The position numbers and the translations under genes are program-made. DNA of 48,497 nt from Thermodesulfobacteriota bacterium. Lineage in GTDB: Bacteria; Desulfobacterota; Thermodesulfobacteria; Thermodesulfobacteriales; Thermodesulfobacteriaceae. The notes beneath the pieces were generated by a model. It was not told the DNA's origin, did not search any database, and was given only the letters and a program-made list of their open reading frames with translations. The DNA lies in the NCBI GenBank assembly GCA_030578315.1, contig JAUQQL010000008.1:1-48497 (forward strand). The letters are read 5' to 3'. This document shows positions 17,582-25,589 of this stretch, in pieces (within the stretch, counting starts at the first letter, position 1; each line of letters opens with the position of its first letter).

Positions 17582-19660
17582 ATGAAAAAAGAAAAATTTT
17601 TTTATTTTTTTCTTTTTTTAATAGTTCTTTTTTGGGGACTATATATTCGATTTGACGATGTTAAAGTTTGGGACCAGAACAAATCTTTTTACTTTTACCA
17701 AGAACTTCCTCTTTATAGTGAATATGACTCTTTTTTCTTTGCTCGTTTAGCTTTGGACATAAAAGAAGGTCTCTACAGAAATGGTTCGGCAGACAGTTTT
17801 AGATTTTTTCCTGATAACACTTTATTTGTTAAAAAAGACATAGAAGAAGATTTCACTCCTAAATATCAAGTTTCAGGTCACTTTATAAGCTTTATTTGGG
17901 CATATCTTTCTAAACTTACTGGACTTGAATTGGCTAAACTTACTTGGTGGCTTGTTCCTTTTGTAGCTGTTTCGGTAGTTTTTCCACTTTATTTTTATTT
18001 TTGTCAACTAAAAATTCCTTGGGCTGGAATTTTTGGAGGTTTGGTAGTTGTTACTTCTCCTATGTATTGGGGAAGAACAAATCTTATGAGACTTGACCAT
18101 GATATATTAAACTTAACTTTGCCTTTCCTTATAGCTTACTTTTTTTTAAAATTTTTTGAAGAAACTGTGGAAAAAAAGAAGTTTTTGTGGATCATTTTAG
18201 CTTCTTTCAGTTTAATTTTTTATCAATTGTGGTACGGACATCCTAACTTGAATTTCGTTTTAGTAGTTATGTTTTTGATAAGATACCTCTTGGAAAAGAA
18301 AATAATTTGGAATAAAAAGGATTTGATTTTTACAGCTATTTTAATTTTACCTCAAGTTTGGTATCTTTATATAGGACCTTTTCATTTATATTCTCAGGTC
18401 AAAACTTTAGTGTTTAATATCCAAAGCCCCACTTCAGCAGAAATTTTGTTTAAAGACTTTCCTAATATTTATATGTCTATTTCGGAGTTACAAAAATTGA
18501 GTTTTAAAGAGGTTTTTGATTTTATAGTTTTAAATCCTGTATTTGGAGTAGTAGGACTTATAGGTTCTTTTTTTGTTTTTCTTTTTTATTTTAAAAAACT
18601 TATTTTTCTTTTTCCTTTTTTTATAATTGGTCTTTTAAGTTTTTTTTCAGGAGTTAGGTTTACTATGTATTTAGCACCTTTTATTGGTATAGGATTGGGT
18701 TTTACAATTCATCTTATATTTGAAAAACTTTTTATTTACGCTAAGGTATTTCAAGAAGCTTACAAACAACAGATTACTAAACTGGTAGTGGGGACTTTTC
18801 TTTTTTTAAGTATTTTTCTAGTTCAGAAGCCAGTTTTAGATTACTTCAGTACTCCCAAAATTTTTGCACCTTTGGTAAGGAATATGGAATTTTTAAAAGA
18901 GGCAATTCCTTCCAATGCAGTAATTTGGAGTTGGTGGGATTATGGATACGCTTTTCAACTTTATGCTAGAAGAGCGGTTTTTCACGATGGAGGTTCTCAG
19001 GGGACTCCTAAAACTTACTTTGTAGCCAGAAGTTTTACTACTTCATCTCCTGAAGAAGCTTGGAATATTACTTCTTTTATAAGTAATTACGGTTTATATG
19101 GTATAGCGGAAATTTTAAAAAAAGGCGTTTCTGCTAAAGAATTGGTAGAAAAAATTAAAGAAGGAAAGTATGTAAAAAAATTAGAAACTCCAGTATACTG
19201 GGTTTTTACAGGAGACCTTATTCCTAAATTTGCTTGGATTCACTACTTCGGAAGTTACGATTTCGGAAAAAAAGAAGGGGTCTTTGGAAGCTATATAACT
19301 CCAAGTAATTGTCAAGTAATTAATAAAAATATTTTTTCTTGTCAAGACTTGAATATTCAGCTTGACCTTGCTAATGGTTATATTTTTACTCCCAGAGGTA
19401 CGAGTTTTATTAAAGTGCTTTATATAAAAGAAAAAGACAGACTTGTGGAAAAAAAATTTAAGGAAAATGGAGACTATGTAGTTGAATTAATAAAAACTCC
19501 TACTACATGGTCTATTTTTCTTATAGAACCTTTTTTAGAAAAAACTCTTTTTAATCAAATGTTTTTATTAAGAAAATACGACTCTAAATACTTTGAGCTT
19601 GTGTTAGACGATTTTCCACATATGGTAGTATTTAAGGTAAAATCACAGCCAGGAGGTTAA
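17582..19660 (+). CDS. STT3/PglB/AglB-type oligosaccharyltransferase
   Basis: Membrane GT-C enzyme that would transfer a lipid-linked oligosaccharide to Asn of N-x-S/T sequons in exported proteins. The 692-residue length is close to bacterial PglB (about 713). About a dozen hydrophobic segments fill residues 1-415, then a soluble periplasmic domain. The metal-binding acidic residues are Asp49 (SEYDS) after the first membrane segment and D172-H-D174 in the second external loop. The sequon-binding WWDYG is at 451-455. Cup-shaped flippase and glycan genes are not in the window. It is followed 5 bases later by the cupin gene. The family is certain; activity in this organism is inference. Confidence 0.9.
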   Translation: MKKEKFFYFFLFLIVLFWGLYIRFDDVKVWDQNKSFYFYQELPLYSEYDSFFFARLALDIKEGLYRNGSADSFRFFPDNTLFVKKDIEEDFTPKYQVSGHFISFIWAYLSKLTGLELAKLTWWLVPFVAVSVVFPLYFYFCQLKIPWAGIFGGLVVVTSPMYWGRTNLMRLDHDILNLTLPFLIAYFFLKFFEETVEKKKFLWIILASFSLIFYQLWYGHPNLNFVLVVMFLIRYLLEKKIIWNKKDLIFTAILILPQVWYLYIGPFHLYSQVKTLVFNIQSPTSAEILFKDFPNIYMSISELQKLSFKEVFDFIVLNPVFGVVGLIGSFFVFLFYFKKLIFLFPFFIIGLLSFFSGVRFTMYLAPFIGIGLGFTIHLIFEKLFIYAKVFQEAYKQQITKLVVGTFLFLSIFLVQKPVLDYFSTPKIFAPLVRNMEFLKEAIPSNAVIWSWWDYGYAFQLYARRAVFHDGGSQGTPKTYFVARSFTTSSPEEAWNITSFISNYGLYGIAEILKKGVSAKELVEKIKEGKYVKKLETPVYWVFTGDLIPKFAWIHYFGSYDFGKKEGVFGSYITPSNCQVINKNIFSCQDLNIQLDLANGYIFTPRGTSFIKVLYIKEKDRLVEKKFKENGDYVVELIKTPTTWSIFLIEPFLEKTLFNQMFLLRKYDSKYFELVLDDFPHMVVFKVKSQPGG

Positions 19661-19665
19661 GTTTA

Positions 19666-20007
19666 ATGGCTTTTAGGGTAAATATTGAAGAAATTGAAAT
19701 GAAGCCTCATCCTAAGTTTAAAGGGGTAAAAATTGGATTTGTAGTAACTAAAACAAAACATCCCGAATTAAGCATTACAGTGTTAGAGATCTTACCAGGA
19801 GTTGAAATACCTATTCATGTTCACGAAAAAGAGGTAGATACAATTTTTATCTTGAAGGGCGAGGCTGAAGTTTTTATAAATGATACTTGGCAGAGAGTAA
19901 AAAAGGGAGATATAATTGTAATTCCTTATGGAGAAAAACATGGAGTTAAGGCTTTAGGAGAGAAGACACTTATATGTTACATAGTTCATGCTCCTGCTCT
20001 TTGGTAA
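19666..20007 (+). CDS. Small single-domain cupin protein
   Basis: A 113-residue beta-barrel cupin. Metal-ligand pattern H51-V-H53-x3-E57 and H92 (GEKHG) is complete, with the second cupin motif GDIIVIPYGEKH. Small cupins bind a divalent metal and may act as dioxygenases, isomerases or sensors, so no substrate can be assigned. It lies between stt3 (5-base gap) and argB (27 bases) and is probably cotranscribed. Confidence 0.8.
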   Translation: MAFRVNIEEIEMKPHPKFKGVKIGFVVTKTKHPELSITVLEILPGVEIPIHVHEKEVDTIFILKGEAEVFINDTWQRVKKGDIIVIPYGEKHGVKALGEKTLICYIVHAPALW

Positions 20008-20034
20008 AATTTTTTAAAAAGGAGTAATTTAAAT

Positions 20035-20946
20035 ATGGAAGTTAGACAAAAAGCTCAGATTTTAATTTCAGCTCTTCCTTATTTTAGAGATTTTTACGGT
20101 AAAATTATGGTAATAAAATATGGCGGGCACGCTATGATTGATGAAAATTTAAAAAAAGCTTTTGCTGAAGATATTGTTTTGATGAAATATGTAGGGATAA
20201 AACCTGTTATTGTTCATGGTGGAGGTCCTCAAATAAATAAAGTCATGGAAAGAATGGGACTTAAACCTCTTTTTGTTGAGGGCCAGAGGGTAACAGATGA
20301 GGAAACTATGAATGTAGTTGAAATGGTACTGGTTGGAACAGTTAATAAAGAAATTGTAAGTCTTATTAATCGTGCAGGAGGGAAAGCTGTAGGACTTTCT
20401 GGAAGAGATGGGAACATGATTATAGCTGAAAAGATGACAGTTTATAAATATAAAGGCGAAGACCATCCACTAGAAATAATTGATATAGGAAGAGTAGGTA
20501 AAGTTCAAAAAGTGAATCCTGAAGTTTTGATTACTCTTTTAGAAAAAAGCTTTATTCCTGTAGTTGCTCCTGTAGGTGTGGGACCGGAAGGATTAGCTTA
20601 CAACATTAATGCAGATTTGGTTGCAGGAGCTTTGGCTTCGGCGCTTTCTGCTGAAAAACTTATTTATCTTTCAGATGTAGAAGGAGTAAAAGATAAGCAT
20701 AATAAATTAATTTCTACTCTTTATGTAGATGAAATAGAGGACCTTATAAAGGAAGAAATAGTTAAAGGTGGAATGGTTCCGAAACTTAAGAGTGCTTTTA
20801 AGGCTTTAGTTTCTGGAGTTAAAAAAGTTCATATAATAGATGGAAGAATAGCTCATAGTTTAATTATAGAACTTTTCACTGATGAAGGATTGGGAACACA
20901 AATTTTAAAAAAGAAGGCTCAGGAAGGGGGGGATATTTTTGAGTGA
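20035..20946 (+). CDS. argB: Acetylglutamate kinase
   Basis: Second step of arginine synthesis, phosphorylating N-acetylglutamate. The 303-residue amino-acid kinase has VIKYGGHAM (phosphate-binding Lys and Gly pair), VHGGGPQIN, the SGRDG loop, YNINADLVAG, YLSDVEGV and GGMVPKLKSA motifs. The N-terminal helix (MEVRQKAQILISALPYF) is the type seen in arginine-inhibited hexameric enzymes, so feedback inhibition is likely (inference). A good AAGGAG site precedes the ATG. It overlaps valS by 8 bases. Confidence 0.95.
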   Translation: MEVRQKAQILISALPYFRDFYGKIMVIKYGGHAMIDENLKKAFAEDIVLMKYVGIKPVIVHGGGPQINKVMERMGLKPLFVEGQRVTDEETMNVVEMVLVGTVNKEIVSLINRAGGKAVGLSGRDGNMIIAEKMTVYKYKGEDHPLEIIDIGRVGKVQKVNPEVLITLLEKSFIPVVAPVGVGPEGLAYNINADLVAGALASALSAEKLIYLSDVEGVKDKHNKLISTLYVDEIEDLIKEEIVKGGMVPKLKSAFKALVSGVKKVHIIDGRIAHSLIIELFTDEGLGTQILKKKAQEGGDIFE

Positions 20947-23590
20947 AGAGGTTTTAGAAAAAAGTTATGATCCAAAAAAAATTGAGGAAAAGTGGTACAA
21001 AGTTTGGGAAGAAAAGGGTTTTTTTAATCCTACTTTTGATGAAAGCAAGCCTAAGTTTTCTATGGTAATTCCTCCCCCTAATGTGACGGGCTCTTTACAC
21101 ATAGGACATGCTTTGAATAATACTCTTCAAGATGTTCTTGCTCGTTATAAAAGGATGGATGGCTATGATGTATTGTGGGTTCCTGGCACTGACCACGCAG
21201 GTATAGCTACGCAAAATGTAGTAGAAAGAGAACTGGCTAAAGAAGGATTGTCTAGGTACGATCTAGGAAGAGAAAAATTTTTAGAAAGGGTCTGGAAATG
21301 GAAAGAAGAGTATGGAAACAAGATTATTTTACAACTCAAAAAACTTGGAGCTAGCTGTAGCTGGGATTATTTAAGATTTACTATGGATGAAGGCCTATCT
21401 CAAGCAGTAAAAGAGGTCTTTGTAAGACTTTGGGAAGAAGGTTTAATTTATAAAGGAGACTATATTATTAATTGGTGCCCTAGATGTAAAACTGCTCTTG
21501 CTGATTTAGAAGTTGAATTTGAACCTACTTTAGGAAAACTCTGGTATATTAGATACCCTTTAAAGGAAGAAGATAATTACATTTTAGTTGCTACTACGAG
21601 ACCTGAAACTATGTTAGGAGATACTGCAGTAGCTGTTAATCCTCAAGATAAAAGATATGAAAAATTTATAGGTAAAAAAGTTGTTTTGCCTATTTTGGGA
21701 AGATTAATTCCTATAATTCCTGATAAGGTTGTAGACCCTGAGTTTGGAACTGGTGCAGTTAAAGTAACTCCTGCTCACGATTTTGTAGATTTTGAAATAG
21801 CTAGAAGGCATTCTTTGCCTTTTGTAAAAGTAATAGACGAAGATGGAAAAATGACTGAAGAAGCAGGTCCATATAAAGGGCTTGATAGATTTATATGCAG
21901 AGAAAAATTAGTTGAAGATTTGAGGAAAAAGGGTTTTTTAGAAAAGGAAGAAAAGTACGAAGTGATTTTAGGTTACTGTTACAGATGTGGAACTGTAATA
22001 GAACCTTTGCTTTCCAAACAGTGGTTTATAGCTACCAAACCTCTTGCTCAACCAGCTATTTCTGCTGTGGAATATGGATTTATTCAGTTTATTCCTGAAA
22101 ATTGGACCAATCTTTATTTTGATTGGATGAGAAACATAAGAGACTGGTGTATTTCTAGACAGATTTGGTGGGGACATAGAATTCCGGTTTGGTACTGTAA
22201 TAGCTGTAAAAAAATGATGGTAAGCAGAGAAAAGGTAAGTAAGTGTGAAGAATGTGGTTCAGAAAACTTAAAAAGAGACGAAGATGTTTTAGATACTTGG
22301 TTTTCTTCAGCACTTTGGCCTTTTTCTACTATGGGTTGGCCTGAAAAAACCAAAACCTTGAAAACTTTTTATCCTACATCTGTTTTGGTTACCAGTTTTG
22401 ATATAATCTTTTTCTGGGTAGCCCGTATGATTATGATGGGACTTCACTTTATGGGAGAAATTCCCTTTAAAAAAGTATACATTCACGCTCTAGTGAGAGA
22501 TGAAAAGGGTCAAAAAATGAGCAAAAGTAAAGGAAATGTAATAGATCCTTTAGAAATGATAGAAAAATATGGAACAGATGCTCTAAGATTTACTTTAGTT
22601 GCTTTGGCAGCACAAGGAAGAGACATAAAACTTTCTGAATCAAGGATAGAGGGTTTTAAACATTTTATAAATAAAATCTGGAATGCAGGAAGATTTATCC
22701 TGATGAACATTAAAGATTATTTAGTTAATGATGAAAAAATTGAGTTTGAAAAACTTCCAATTTTTTCTAAATGGATCTTTTCAAGACTTCAACAAACTGT
22801 TAAAAAAGTAAGAGAGAAACTTGAAGAATTTGAATTTGACCAAGCAGCTATGAGTGTGTATCACTTTTTTTGGGATGAATTCTGCGACTGGTATTTAGAG
22901 GTTTCTAAAGTTTATCTAACTAAGCCTGAGTTAAGAAAATTTACTCAGGATGTTCTTTTAGAGGTGTTTAAAACTTCTTTAAAACTTCTTCATCCTTTTA
23001 TTCCTTTTATAACTGAAGAACTATGGCAAAGACTTCCTAAAAAAGAAACAGAATATATTATAACTGCTTCGTTTCCTGAGGTTAAAGAAGAATTTTTAAA
23101 TAAAGAAGTGGAGGAAAAAGTTAAGTTAATTCAAGAAATAGTTGTAGCTATAAGAAATATTAAAGCAGAATACAATTTAGTATCTAAAACAGACCTTAAA
23201 GTAACTTATAAAAATTTTGATAAAAATTGGTTAAAGTTATTAGAAGAACAAATAGAAATTGTGAAAAGTTTAAGTAAAGTGGAGAAAGTTTTTTTAGTAG
23301 AAGAATACTTTAAACAACCGGGTGATATTTCTATAGTTTTGTCTCGTGGAGAACTTTTTATTAGTCTTAAAAATCTAATTGATTTTAAGAAAGAAATTGA
23401 GAGATTGAGAAAAGAAAAAGAAAAATTAGAAAAAAAACTGACATACATTGAAACTAAGCTAAAAGATGTTAATTTTTTAGAAAAAGCCCCTAAAGAGGTT
23501 ATAGAAAAAGAAAAAGCAATGTTTACAGAACTTTATAGTAGGTTGGAAAAGGTTAAAAATTACCTAGAGGAACTAAAAACCTTTGTTTGA
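20939..23590 (+). CDS. valS: Valyl-tRNA synthetase
   Basis: Class I synthetase of 883 residues. HIGH is at 54-57 in PPPNVTGSLHIGHALNN, and KMSKS is at 526-530. The editing domain carries TTRPETMLGDTAV and GTGAVKVTPAHD. The C-terminal coiled coil (about 805-883) contacts tRNA. The start is TTG at 20939, supported by AGGAAGGGGG immediately upstream and overlap with the argB stop. Bacterial type by length and motif order. The following pilZ gene begins inside its stop. Confidence 0.97.
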   Translation: MSEEVLEKSYDPKKIEEKWYKVWEEKGFFNPTFDESKPKFSMVIPPPNVTGSLHIGHALNNTLQDVLARYKRMDGYDVLWVPGTDHAGIATQNVVERELAKEGLSRYDLGREKFLERVWKWKEEYGNKIILQLKKLGASCSWDYLRFTMDEGLSQAVKEVFVRLWEEGLIYKGDYIINWCPRCKTALADLEVEFEPTLGKLWYIRYPLKEEDNYILVATTRPETMLGDTAVAVNPQDKRYEKFIGKKVVLPILGRLIPIIPDKVVDPEFGTGAVKVTPAHDFVDFEIARRHSLPFVKVIDEDGKMTEEAGPYKGLDRFICREKLVEDLRKKGFLEKEEKYEVILGYCYRCGTVIEPLLSKQWFIATKPLAQPAISAVEYGFIQFIPENWTNLYFDWMRNIRDWCISRQIWWGHRIPVWYCNSCKKMMVSREKVSKCEECGSENLKRDEDVLDTWFSSALWPFSTMGWPEKTKTLKTFYPTSVLVTSFDIIFFWVARMIMMGLHFMGEIPFKKVYIHALVRDEKGQKMSKSKGNVIDPLEMIEKYGTDALRFTLVALAAQGRDIKLSESRIEGFKHFINKIWNAGRFILMNIKDYLVNDEKIEFEKLPIFSKWIFSRLQQTVKKVREKLEEFEFDQAAMSVYHFFWDEFCDWYLEVSKVYLTKPELRKFTQDVLLEVFKTSLKLLHPFIPFITEELWQRLPKKETEYIITASFPEVKEEFLNKEVEEKVKLIQEIVVAIRNIKAEYNLVSKTDLKVTYKNFDKNWLKLLEEQIEIVKSLSKVEKVFLVEEYFKQPGDISIVLSRGELFISLKNLIDFKKEIERLRKEKEKLEKKLTYIETKLKDVNFLEKAPKEVIEKEKAMFTELYSRLEKVKNYLEELKTFV

Positions 23591-23933
23591 AGATAAAAGA
23601 GTTTACAGTAGATACGAAGTTAAGTTAGAAACTAAGGGTGCACTTCCTTCAGGAATTAATTTTGATTTAGAAGTTTTAGACCTAAGTGTAGAAGGAGCAA
23701 AACTTAGAGCAAATCAAGATCTACCTTTAAAAAAGGGAGATCAAATTTTTTTGTTAATTAAAGCTCAAAAAAATCTTAAATTAAAAGGTGAGGTTAGATG
23801 GATTAAAAAAGAAGAAAGAGGGTTAGAATTTGGGGTTAAGTTTATAGATATGGATTTTATAAGTAGAGAAGTTTTGTCTTCTATAATTTCTCAATATGCT
23901 CTAGCATCTTTAACAGATGAATATCTTAGGTAG
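23583..23933 (+). CDS. PilZ-domain protein (first of tandem pair)
   Basis: A 116-residue stand-alone PilZ domain, the common receptor for cyclic di-GMP. Both binding motifs are intact: R-V-Y-S-R (RxxxR) near the N-terminus and D-L-S-V-E-G (DxSxxG) in the barrel. The TTG start overlaps the valS stop; this start keeps the usual M-x-D-K-R beginning. Residues 75-116 (W-I-K-K...F-G-V-K-F-I-D-M) are closely matched in the next gene, so the two arose by tandem duplication. Likely controls motility, pili or surface polysaccharide, but no target is adjacent. Confidence 0.88.
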   Translation: MFEDKRVYSRYEVKLETKGALPSGINFDLEVLDLSVEGAKLRANQDLPLKKGDQIFLLIKAQKNLKLKGEVRWIKKEERGLEFGVKFIDMDFISREVLSSIISQYALASLTDEYLR

Positions 23934-23958
23934 TTTTTAGGTGTCTTACTAATTTGAA

Positions 23959-24303
23959 ATGCAAGACAAAAGATATTATACTCGTTATAAAGTAAAATTT
24001 GATGCTATAGGAGCTAATGAATTAGGAATTAAGTTTCATTTAGAAGTTTTAGATATAAGCGCAGAAGGAGCAAGATTTAAAGCTTATCAGTCTTTAAATT
24101 TACACAAAGGAGAGAGACTACAGTTTGTGATTAAAGGGAAGGTAAAGTTAAAGGTAAAAGGAGAAATTAGATGGATAAAAGAAAATGCATATGAAACTGA
24201 ATTTGGAGTGCAGTTTGTAGATATGGATATGGCAACTAGGGAAGCTATTTCATCCTTAATTTCAGATTACGCTTTATCAACTTTGTTAGATAGTTATTTA
24301 TGA
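23959..24303 (+). CDS. PilZ-domain protein (second of tandem pair)
   Basis: A 114-residue paralogue of the preceding protein. It has R-Y-Y-T-R and D-I-S-A-E-G, so c-di-GMP binding is expected. Shared landmarks are EVLDxSxEGA, GExRWIK, FGVxFxDMD and the C-terminal SxISxYALxxLxDxYL. The two have diverged over most exposed positions, so the duplication is not recent. The first gene ends 25 bases upstream; the next gene starts 11 bases downstream. Confidence 0.87.
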   Translation: MQDKRYYTRYKVKFDAIGANELGIKFHLEVLDISAEGARFKAYQSLNLHKGERLQFVIKGKVKLKVKGEIRWIKENAYETEFGVQFVDMDMATREAISSLISDYALSTLLDSYL

Positions 24304-24314
24304 TTTAGTGCAGA

Positions 24315-25583
24315 ATGAAAAAACAGTTACCTGCAGCAATTTTTTGGAACGAATCTTATCTTTGGGGAATTTGGTTGTACAAGGCTTTAGAAAGTATTAA
24401 TCTTAAAGTTGATATATTGTCAGTTGAAGAACTTGAAAAACTTAATATAGAAAATTACTCAGTATTTTTTGTTCCAGGAGGTTGGTCTTCAAATAAATTG
24501 AAAGTTCTTAACGAAAGTACAAAAGAAATAATTAGAAAATTTGTAGAAGAAGGAGGAATTTATTTTGGAATTTGTGGAGGAGCTGGACTTGCTACTGAAG
24601 AAGGTTTAGGTTTGGTTAAAGTAAAAAAAAATAAAAATAGAGTTCCAAGTTTTAGTGGAAGTTTTATAGCCACTATTAAAAAAGAACATCCACTTTTTAA
24701 AAATATTAAGCAGTATTCTAAGTTTTATCTTTTTTATCCACCAGACTTTGAAATAAAAGATACTAATTCTGTTAAAACTTTAGCTTGGTTTTTAAAACCT
24801 GGAGAAGATGCCTTTAGTTCAGACTTACCAGTGGTTGATTTTAAAAATCTTTGGGAGGAAGTTGAAACTTTCTATGAAATTCCACTTAATCCTAAGCGAA
24901 TGATAGATAAACCTGTTTTAATGGAAAGCAGTTTAGGAAAAGGTATAGTTTATCTTTCTCTTATTCATGTAGATACCCCTGGAGATAAAAATGGACTTAA
25001 AATTTTAAAAAATCTTTCTTTTTTACATAAAATTTCGATGAATAAAAATACCCAAAATAAAAAATTTATAAAAGAAAAAGACCTGGAAAGTCAACAAAAA
25101 ATTTTTTTATCAACTATTCAAGATTTTACCTTTTTGGTAAATGAGTTAATTATTTTAGCTGAGAGAAATTTTCTTCTTTATAGAAGATATCCTTTTTTAT
25201 ATCAGTGGAGGCGAGGAATTAGAGGTTTAGAATATTTAAATTTGTGGATAATATTTAAAGAACTTTTAAAGCTTTTGAAGAAAGTAAAATTAAAAAGAAA
25301 ATTAGTAGAAAATTTATTAAAAAAATTTGGGGAAATTATAGATGATTTAAATTACTTTATAGAAGTAAGTTCAATTTTACTTATAAAAGAAAGAGTTAAT
25401 TTAAGTAAAGGAAAGTTAACTTATATAGAAACTCAGGATGAAGAAGTAAAAAAAATAAGAGAAAATCTTTTTGGAAAAAGTAAAAGCTATGGAGGTCTTT
25501 ATAAGAAAATTTTAGATACTTTGGATTATATATTTTTAAAGGTTTTGAAAGAATATAACAATTCTAAAGAAAAATTAAGTTAA
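24315..25583 (+). CDS. BPL_N/class I glutamine-amidotransferase-like protein with helical C-terminal extension
   Basis: Residues 1-245 resemble the biotin-protein-ligase N-terminal-like (BPL_N) class I amidotransferase fold: FFVPGGWSSN at 51-60, then the nucleophile elbow GICGGAGLA with Cys87, and a late LSLIHVDTPG with a candidate His. Residues 255-422 are a charged, helical region not recognised. True biotin ligase and biotin-binding domains are absent. The family is poorly characterised and often sits in lone contexts. It is between the pilZ pair and ftsK (7-base gap), which suggests an envelope or division link but does not show one. Confidence 0.65.
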   Translation: MKKQLPAAIFWNESYLWGIWLYKALESINLKVDILSVEELEKLNIENYSVFFVPGGWSSNKLKVLNESTKEIIRKFVEEGGIYFGICGGAGLATEEGLGLVKVKKNKNRVPSFSGSFIATIKKEHPLFKNIKQYSKFYLFYPPDFEIKDTNSVKTLAWFLKPGEDAFSSDLPVVDFKNLWEEVETFYEIPLNPKRMIDKPVLMESSLGKGIVYLSLIHVDTPGDKNGLKILKNLSFLHKISMNKNTQNKKFIKEKDLESQQKIFLSTIQDFTFLVNELIILAERNFLLYRRYPFLYQWRRGIRGLEYLNLWIIFKELLKLLKKVKLKRKLVENLLKKFGEIIDDLNYFIEVSSILLIKERVNLSKGKLTYIETQDEEVKKIRENLFGKSKSYGGLYKKILDTLDYIFLKVLKEYNNSKEKLS

Positions 25584-25589
25584 TAACTT

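Noticed and set aside
20149-20466. Minus-strand open frames opposite argB
   Set aside because: Low-complexity Ser/Phe-rich shadow frames of a strongly conserved gene.
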